From assembly GCA_011525265.1 (NCBI GenBank), contig WTHV01000003.1:1-12982 (forward strand): 12,982 nucleotides of DNA, read 5' to 3'. The DNA comes from Alphaproteobacteria bacterium. GTDB lineage: Bacteria; Pseudomonadota; Alphaproteobacteria; Puniceispirillales; Puniceispirillaceae. Each line of letters opens with the position of its first letter. Positions within the stretch are counted from its first letter, which is position 1. Positions 8,926 through 12,982 of the stretch are shown here, in pieces. The translations under genes were made by a program, and so were the position numbers. A model generated the notes under the pieces. It ran no database searches and had not been told where the DNA came from. It was given only the letters and a program-made list of their open reading frames with translations.

Positions 8926-8953
8926 ATTATAGCCTATTTATGCACAGGATAAA
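8926..8953 (-). promoter_or_regulatory. Candidate sigma-70 promoter for bamD-recN-ligA
   Basis: On the minus strand a perfect -10 hexamer TATAAT lies at 8926-8931. The best -35 at normal spacing is a poor TTTATC (8948-8953, 16-bp spacer); TAGACT (8953-8958) fits better but with a 21-bp spacer. A start near 8918 would give a leader of about 34 nt before the bamD ATG. It sits in the 180-nt lpxC-bamD gap, as expected for a promoter of the tight bamD-recN-ligA run. The -10 is directly visible; promoter function is inferred. Confidence 0.42.
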
Positions 8954-9064
8954 GTCTATTGTCTTGCAAAAAGCAGATCTAAAACATAAGCACTGCACAT
9001 AGACGAACGCACAAGCCATCTATGCTATGCAAATGATGAAAATAACAGGGTGTGGCCAGCCTTG

Positions 9065-10030
9065 TTAAGCCGTGGCGGCAAGTGCGATTGGCGCATCAAT
9101 CGGAGTTGATACATTATGCGCTTGTGCATGCGCAACAATGCGATAACAGCTAGAATCAGCTAGCACAGCTTGGACAAGCAATGTGCTAAGGCGATGGCCC
9201 GGCATATGCGATGTCAAACGACCTTTTAGCGGCATGCCAAGAAGGTATAAATCACCAAGACAATCTAACGCTTTGTGCTTTACACATTCATTATCCATGC
9301 GCAACCCGCCCTCATTCAAGAGCGTGCCATCATCATAGACAAGGGCATTATCCAAAGAGCCACCTTTGGCAAGGCCAGCTAGGCGCATCTTTTCAACATC
9401 CTTTAGCATGCAGAATGTGCGCGCGCCTGCAATCTCATCTTGAAAGCGGTCATCTTTGCTGTTGAAGGCAAATTGTTGCTTGCCAATGCCAGGGTCAGAA
9501 AAATCAATATCAATATCAAGCTGAAGAGAGGGGGCAGGGCTCAAACTTGCCCAAGCGCCATTGCCAAGTTCAACTTTAACAGGGGCAATAATTTCAATAT
9601 AAGTGCGTGGGCTGTCGGTTGCCATAATGCCAGCATGATTGATAGCTTCAACAATCATCGCACTAGATCCATCAAGGATAGGCACTTCTGGGCCATCAAT
9701 CTCAACAATGATATTATCAATGCCAAGACCATGGAAGGCAGCCATGAGATGCTCCACCATGCGCACTTCTGTTTTCGCATGATTTTTAATTGTGGTGCAA
9801 AGCTGTGCTTCAATCGCATTAGAGGCATGGGCTAGGACAAAGCCATCATCCCCTTCAATATCAACGCGGTGAAATAGAATACCCGTATCAGCAACAGCAG
9901 GGTGCAGCGTTATCACGGCATGGCGGCCAGAATGTACACCAACGCCAGACATTGTAATCGGTGTCTGTATCGTGGTCTGCATCGCGCTCATGCTTGCTGT
10001 GCCGCTGATATTATCTGCTGTTTGTCTCAA
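9065..10030 (-). CDS. lpxC: UDP-3-O-acyl-N-acetylglucosamine deacetylase LpxC
   Basis: Zinc amidase catalysing the committed step of lipid A synthesis: deacetylation of UDP-3-O-acyl-GlcNAc in the cytoplasm. Numbered from the TTG start used here (321 aa), GVGVHSG is at 29-35, the zinc and base pair E93-H94 in MVEHLMAA, GLGIDN at 101-106, the substrate-passage segment ARTFCML at 203-209, the remaining zinc ligands H252 and D256 in KHKALD, and the catalytic histidine H279 in MPGHRL. ARTFC has Cys where E. coli has Gly. Start choice: the frame is open to a GTG at 10066, but the only strong ribosome site (GAGGGAG, 10038-10044) lies 7 nt before TTG at 10030. ATG codons at 9991 and 9982 would give the usual family length of about 305 aa but lack a clear ribosome site. 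The ftsZ stop is 165 nt upstream. Confidence 0.93.
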   Translation of the reverse strand: MRQTADNISGTASMSAMQTTIQTPITMSGVGVHSGRHAVITLHPAVADTGILFHRVDIEGDDGFVLAHASNAIEAQLCTTIKNHAKTEVRMVEHLMAAFHGLGIDNIIVEIDGPEVPILDGSSAMIVEAINHAGIMATDSPRTYIEIIAPVKVELGNGAWASLSPAPSLQLDIDIDFSDPGIGKQQFAFNSKDDRFQDEIAGARTFCMLKDVEKMRLAGLAKGGSLDNALVYDDGTLLNEGGLRMDNECVKHKALDCLGDLYLLGMPLKGRLTSHMPGHRLSTLLVQAVLADSSCYRIVAHAQAHNVSTPIDAPIALAATA

Positions 10031-10037
10031 ATATTCT

Positions 10038-10044
10038 CTCCCTC
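10038..10044 (-). promoter_or_regulatory. Strong ribosome binding site selecting the lpxC TTG start
   Basis: GAGGGAG on the minus strand, spaced 7 nt (AGAATAT) from an in-frame TTG at 10030. No comparable site precedes GTG 10066, ATG 9991 or ATG 9982. This favours a TTG-initiated LpxC with about 16 residues more than the ATG 9982 form. Confidence 0.5.
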
Positions 10045-10060
10045 GGCGACGATATATTAT

Positions 10061-10074
10061 CTTCACCTGTGAAG
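10061..10074. repeat. Hyphenated palindrome in the lpxC leader
   Basis: CTTCAC-CT-GTGAAG: two 6-bp inverted arms around 2 bp. It lies 31 nt upstream of the chosen lpxC TTG and just before an AT-rich ATAATATAT stretch that could be a -10 region. The two-base centre is too tight for an RNA hairpin, so a dimeric protein site is the more natural reading. It may also be chance. Confidence 0.3.
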
Positions 10075-10132
10075 CTTAACCTATAGAAGACTGATATGAT
10101 TGCCAAATCACTTTACTGTAACCTTTTGTAGC

Positions 10133-10167
10133 AACGCGCCCCTTATCGCAATGACAAGGGGCGCGTT
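10133..10167 (-). terminator. Perfect 12-bp hairpin between ftsZ and lpxC
   Basis: The arms AACGCGCCCCTT (10133-10144) and AAGGGGCGCGTT (10156-10167) are perfectly complementary around an 11-nt loop. The stem is GC-rich and starts 29 nt past the ftsZ stop. In the direction of ftsZ-lpxC transcription no U-run follows (GCTACAAAAGG). On the plus strand the stem is followed by TTTATAAGTTTT, but no plus-strand gene leads into it. A factor-assisted terminator, an mRNA 3'-end stabiliser for ftsZ or an attenuator before lpxC are all possible. The structure is seen; its role is inferred. Confidence 0.5.
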
Positions 10168-10195
10168 TATAAGTTTTACTTGAATTTATGCGGGA

Positions 10196-11923
10196 TTAAT
10201 TCGCCTGACGACGAAGAAATGCCGGAATATCAAGTTCATCATCAGCCTCATCAGGCTCATTATGTGACTGGTTTCCAATCGGCAATGATTCCTGCAAGGC
10301 AGAGCCTCTTGAAAGATTCAAGATAGCTGGCTCATCATCCTCTTGTGACGGTTTCACGGCGTCTTCTTGGGCGTCTTCTGCTGTTGGACGCGCGCGCCAA
10401 AGACCAGAGATTTGTTTGATGATTGACGGGCGTGATGATGGGATAGGATCAGCAGGCGCAAGTGCCTCATCACCCTCTGCTAGGATTGGCGCAGATAAAA
10501 TAAACGCCTCATCTTGTGCTGTCTCATCAGATGGCATGTCTGACGATGCCTCATGTGTTGGCAAGGTCATTTGTGTTTGCGTATCAGTATCTGTGATACT
10601 TGCCACCGCATCTTCGATGTCGATTTGACGTTCTGCCTCATCTTCAACAGATGGTGATGAGCCCTCAGCCAATTCACCCAAGATACCGCTAGGTGCGCTT
10701 GTCTTATCAGCGGCCACATCAGCCGCTAAATCATCTGATGGCGCGTCATGTTGGTCAGCAGGGGCGGCAAAATGCGCCTCTGGTACATCACCCATATCAA
10801 CAGGCCCGTCTGAATCAAGACGCTCTTCCATCAGTGGCATAGCACCATCAAGCATAGGCGCTGTGACAGCTTCTTGCGGTGCATCAGTCATTTTGATGTT
10901 AGATGTGGGCGCTTGTGTTTGTGTCACAGGACGTGGCAGAGGCGCTTGCCCTGCACTGGCTTCAATGCCAGTTGCGACAACTGAAACGCGGATGGTTCCA
11001 TCAAGGCTATCATCAATGGCTGAGCCGAAGATCAAATTGGCATCTTCATCCACTTCGCGGCGAATACGCTGAACGGCTTCATCAACCTCATAAAAACCAA
11101 GCTCTGGGCCACCTGTGACATTCACAATCAAGGCTTTTGCGCCAAGAAGTGTTGTATCTTCAAGTAGCGGGTTATTGATGGCTGTTTCTGCGGCTGTGAT
11201 AGCTCTGTTTTCGCCAGAGGCTTCACCTGTACCCATCATCGCTTTACCCATCTCAGTCATCACAGCGCGGATATCTGCGAAATCAAGATTGATAATGCCA
11301 GGCTTTAACATCAGATCAGTCACACCGCTAACGCCCTGATATAACACCTCATCTGCCATATGGAATGCATCAGCAAATGTTGTGCGCTCATTGGTGACAT
11401 GGAACAGATTCTGGTTTGGTACCACAATCAAAGTATCGACATGGGCGGCAAGTGATTCGATGCCTGTTGTCGCTTGCTTCATGCGTCTTGGGCCTTCGAA
11501 TTCAAAAGGCTTTGTGACAACACCAACAGTCAGAATGCCATTTTCACGTGCGGCTCTGGCAATAACAGGTGCAGCGCCTGTGCCTGTGCCACCGCCCATG
11601 CCGGCAGTGATAAAGACCATGTTGCAATCTGTTAATTCTGCAAGGACTTCATCCATTGATTCCTCAGCAGCTTGTCTGCCAATTTCAGGCTTAGAGCCTG
11701 CGCCAAGACCAGCGGTAAGGTTTGTACCAAGTTGGATTTTACGCGGTGCTAGCGAATGGGCGAGCGCCTGTCCATCTGTGTTGGCAACAAGGAAGTCAAC
11801 GCCATCAAGATTTGCGCTGATCATATTATTGACAGCGTTACATCCCGCGCCGCCAACACCAATAACAGTAATTCGCGGACGAAGTTCCTGCATTGTCTGT
11901 GGTACAGTTAGATTGATACTCAT
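10196..11923 (-). CDS. ftsZ: Cell division protein FtsZ (long alphaproteobacterial form)
   Basis: Tubulin-like GTPase that polymerises into the division ring. The 575 aa compare with about 380-400 in E. coli or Bacillus; the excess is a C-terminal linker, as in other alphaproteobacteria. The GTPase fold shows GVGGAGCNAVNNM (22-34), the signature MGGGTGTGAAP (109-119) and the T7 loop with catalytic aspartates in NLDFADIR (212-219). It ends near residue 323. A linker rich in Asp, Glu, Ala, Ser and Pro covers about 325-560 and contains a basic-hydrophobic island at 497-513 (RPSIIKQISGLWRARP). The conserved tail DIPAFLRRQAN (565-575) binds FtsA and other partners. The ATG has a strong ribosome site, GGGAGG at 11929-11934, spaced 5 nt. 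ftsA lies 143 nt upstream. No defect is visible. Confidence 0.97.
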   Translation of the reverse strand: MSINLTVPQTMQELRPRITVIGVGGAGCNAVNNMISANLDGVDFLVANTDGQALAHSLAPRKIQLGTNLTAGLGAGSKPEIGRQAAEESMDEVLAELTDCNMVFITAGMGGGTGTGAAPVIARAARENGILTVGVVTKPFEFEGPRRMKQATTGIESLAAHVDTLIVVPNQNLFHVTNERTTFADAFHMADEVLYQGVSGVTDLMLKPGIINLDFADIRAVMTEMGKAMMGTGEASGENRAITAAETAINNPLLEDTTLLGAKALIVNVTGGPELGFYEVDEAVQRIRREVDEDANLIFGSAIDDSLDGTIRVSVVATGIEASAGQAPLPRPVTQTQAPTSNIKMTDAPQEAVTAPMLDGAMPLMEERLDSDGPVDMGDVPEAHFAAPADQHDAPSDDLAADVAADKTSAPSGILGELAEGSSPSVEDEAERQIDIEDAVASITDTDTQTQMTLPTHEASSDMPSDETAQDEAFILSAPILAEGDEALAPADPIPSSRPSIIKQISGLWRARPTAEDAQEDAVKPSQEDDEPAILNLSRGSALQESLPIGNQSHNEPDEADDELDIPAFLRRQAN

Positions 11924-11928
11924 GTTAG

Positions 11929-11936
11929 CCTCCCTT
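11929..11936 (-). promoter_or_regulatory. Strong ftsZ ribosome binding site
   Basis: AAGGGAGG on the minus strand ends 5 nt before the ftsZ ATG. It is the closest match to the anti-Shine-Dalgarno sequence in the window, consistent with the high FtsZ synthesis needed relative to FtsA. Confidence 0.6.
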
Positions 11937-11958
11937 CACAATTAAGGCTTATGGTTTG

Positions 11959-11977
11959 TGCCACATGAAAAGTGGCA
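11959..11977 (-). other. Small hairpin in the ftsA-ftsZ intergenic region
   Basis: The arms TGCCAC and GTGGCA form a 6-bp stem around a 7-nt loop, about 35 nt before the ftsZ ATG. On the minus strand a TTGCCA (-35-like, 11973-11978) overlaps one arm, with CATAAG (11948-11953) as a poor -10 at 19-bp spacing. This could be a weak ftsZ promoter or leader structure. Neither element is strong, and no complete TTAA-N7-TTAA CtrA site is present in this gap. Confidence 0.25.
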
Positions 11978-12066
11978 AGTGATCTGACACAGGCGGGGGC
12001 AAGTCTGTGAGACAGATTAGGATTAGAAATTAAAGGTGGTCGCATCTTCATTAAGGTGTCCTTTCC

Positions 12067-12957
12067 TTACAGATGAGTCCGAAGCCATAAGCCAAAACGA
12101 CCAAAGGGCGTCTTTGACATAATGGCAGGATTAAATTCATTGAGGTCATCATTCGCAGAGCGCGCAACATGCAACGCCATGCCGACAAGAGCGGAAAAGG
12201 CAGGATTAGCAGAATGCTCATCAAGCCCCATAATATGATGCGGCACAGCCAAGCTTGCGCGTCTCTTCCAATATTGCGATACAAAATCAGCAAGGCCTGT
12301 TAATTGGCTTGCACCACCTGTTAGGACAATGCGCTGACCGATATGATTCTCTAGCCCTGCCTCAACAAGTTTCTTGTAAATCAGGTCAAGAATCTCTTCG
12401 ATGCGGGGGCGTATGATATCTGTCAGTAATTGGCGGTTAATCATCTCGCCATTTGGCAGGGCTAAATCTTGCATTTGATAGGCGCTTGTCGCTGGGACGA
12501 AATTATCACCTTGCGCCAAGAATGGAGGCGGGGATAAGACATCACCAAGCGCTTCACCATGTGATGGCGTAATCGCACCTTCCATAGCTTTTAAGCGTTC
12601 AGCATCAGATAAAGAGACTGATAAAATACGCGCAATATCACGGGTAATCTGAATGCCGCCCACAGGGACATGGGCACTGCCAATAAGGCCATTATTCAAA
12701 AATAATGCCGCAGAGGTTGTGCCGCCGCCCATATCAAGAACCAATGTACCAAGGTCAGCTTCTTCTTGTGTAAGGCAAGCCAAACCAGAGGCGTGCGCTG
12801 AATTGCCAATGCGCCCCAAATGCAAATGATTATGCTGAACAGCTTCGGCAAGATTAAGGAACGTCGCATCTGAGATCGTCATGGCTGTCGCATCAAGGGC
12901 AAGGTGACTGGCGCGCATCCCCTTTGGATTTTGTACAATTGAGGTGCCATCAATAAT
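12067..12957 (-). CDS. ftsA: Cell division protein FtsA (5' truncated by contig end)
   Basis: Actin-like ATPase that tethers FtsZ to the inner membrane and recruits the divisome. 296 genuine residues are visible, beginning IIDGTSIVQNPKGM. By comparison with proteins of about 420 aa, the first 110-130 residues, including the phosphate-1 motif and part of the 1C domain, are missing. Counting from that isoleucine, the phosphate-2 motif LDMGGGTT is at 74-81, the adenosine motif VLTGGASQL at 211-219, and the C-terminal FGRFGLWLRTHL (285-296) fits the amphipathic membrane-targeting helix. The open frame runs on to 12972 and would start GTG as MYKRQ, but those codons are adapter sequence and must be removed. 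ftsZ follows after 143 nt. Confidence 0.95.
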   Translation of the reverse strand: MIDGTSIVQNPKGMRASHLALDATAMTISDATFLNLAEAVQHNHLHLGRIGNSAHASGLACLTQEEADLGTLVLDMGGGTTSAALFLNNGLIGSAHVPVGGIQITRDIARILSVSLSDAERLKAMEGAITPSHGEALGDVLSPPPFLAQGDNFVPATSAYQMQDLALPNGEMINRQLLTDIIRPRIEEILDLIYKKLVEAGLENHIGQRIVLTGGASQLTGLADFVSQYWKRRASLAVPHHIMGLDEHSANPAFSALVGMALHVARSANDDLNEFNPAIMSKTPFGRFGLWLRTHL

Positions 12958-12982
12958 CTGTCTCTTATACACATCTGACGCT
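12958..12982. other. Nextera/Tn5 adapter contamination at contig end
   Basis: Bases 12958-12976 read CTGTCTCTTATACACATCT, the 19-bp engineered Tn5 mosaic end used in tagmentation libraries. The next six bases, GACGCT, match the adjoining part of the reverse-complemented Nextera Read 1 adapter. These 25 bases are not genomic. They shift the apparent FtsA start and should be trimmed. Confidence 0.97.

Noticed and set aside
8998..9024. CATAGA/TCTATG inverted repeat after lpxC as a terminator
   Set aside because: It is a six-pair AT-rich stem with a 15-nt loop and no U-run following, too weak to call.
10185..10199. CtrA-like TTAA-N7-TAAA on the minus strand at the ftsZ stop
   Set aside because: One half-site is mismatched, it overlaps the stop codon, and no second site is nearby. 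AT-rich half-sites of this kind occur by chance.
11382..11945. A 187-codon open frame on the plus strand opposite the start of ftsZ
   Set aside because: It is antisense to the FtsZ GTPase domain, has no recognisable domain, and is explained by the codon pattern of ftsZ.
12958..12976. A genuine Tn5-type transposon end
   Set aside because: The exact 19-bp sequence is the engineered mosaic end and is followed by Nextera adapter bases at the very edge of the contig, so library contamination explains it better than an insertion.

Overview
The window is a chromosomal housekeeping region of an alphaproteobacterium with moderate GC content. The assignment rests on gene order (ftsA-ftsZ-lpxC-bamD-recN-ligA), on a long FtsZ ending in the alphaproteobacterial tail DIPAFLRRQAN, and on a long-form aminopeptidase P. 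A marine, SAR116-like lineage would fit but cannot be established from this sequence. The right edge carries sequencing-adapter sequence, so this is one end of an assembled shotgun contig, not a natural boundary.

Layout. Positions 1-4262 on the plus strand hold a tight three-gene run: the 3' part of a UvrD/PcrA helicase gene, prmA, and a long M24B Xaa-Pro aminopeptidase gene. The gaps are 18 nt and 0 nt. Everything to the right is on the minus strand, read from right to left: ftsA (5' end missing), ftsZ, lpxC, bamD, recN, ligA. The two blocks converge at 4259-4262, where pepP and ligA share the palindrome CTAG, each reading its own TAG stop from it. The gaps ftsA-ftsZ (143 nt), ftsZ-lpxC (165 nt with the chosen lpxC start) and lpxC-bamD (180 nt) are large enough for regulation. 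The ftsZ-lpxC gap has a 12-bp perfect hairpin and the lpxC-bamD gap has a consensus TATAAT box. By contrast bamD-recN-ligA are nearly contiguous (6 and 21 nt) and look like one transcript.

Function. The minus block is the end of the division and cell-wall cluster: FtsA tethers FtsZ to the membrane, LpxC commits precursor to lipid A, and BamD is part of the outer-membrane protein assembly machine. Two DNA-break/replication genes, recN and ligA, follow. The plus block combines DNA repair and transcription-coupled helicase activity (UvrD), ribosomal protein methylation (PrmA) and proline-peptide turnover (PepP).

I found no mobile element, CRISPR array, tRNA, rRNA or undescribed system, and no stretch of more than 300 bases without a gene. 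The notable points are the adapter tail that creates a false FtsA N-terminus, the shared CTAG stop, the ftsZ-lpxC hairpin, the start-site choices of lpxC and ligA, and a basic-hydrophobic island inside the FtsZ linker.
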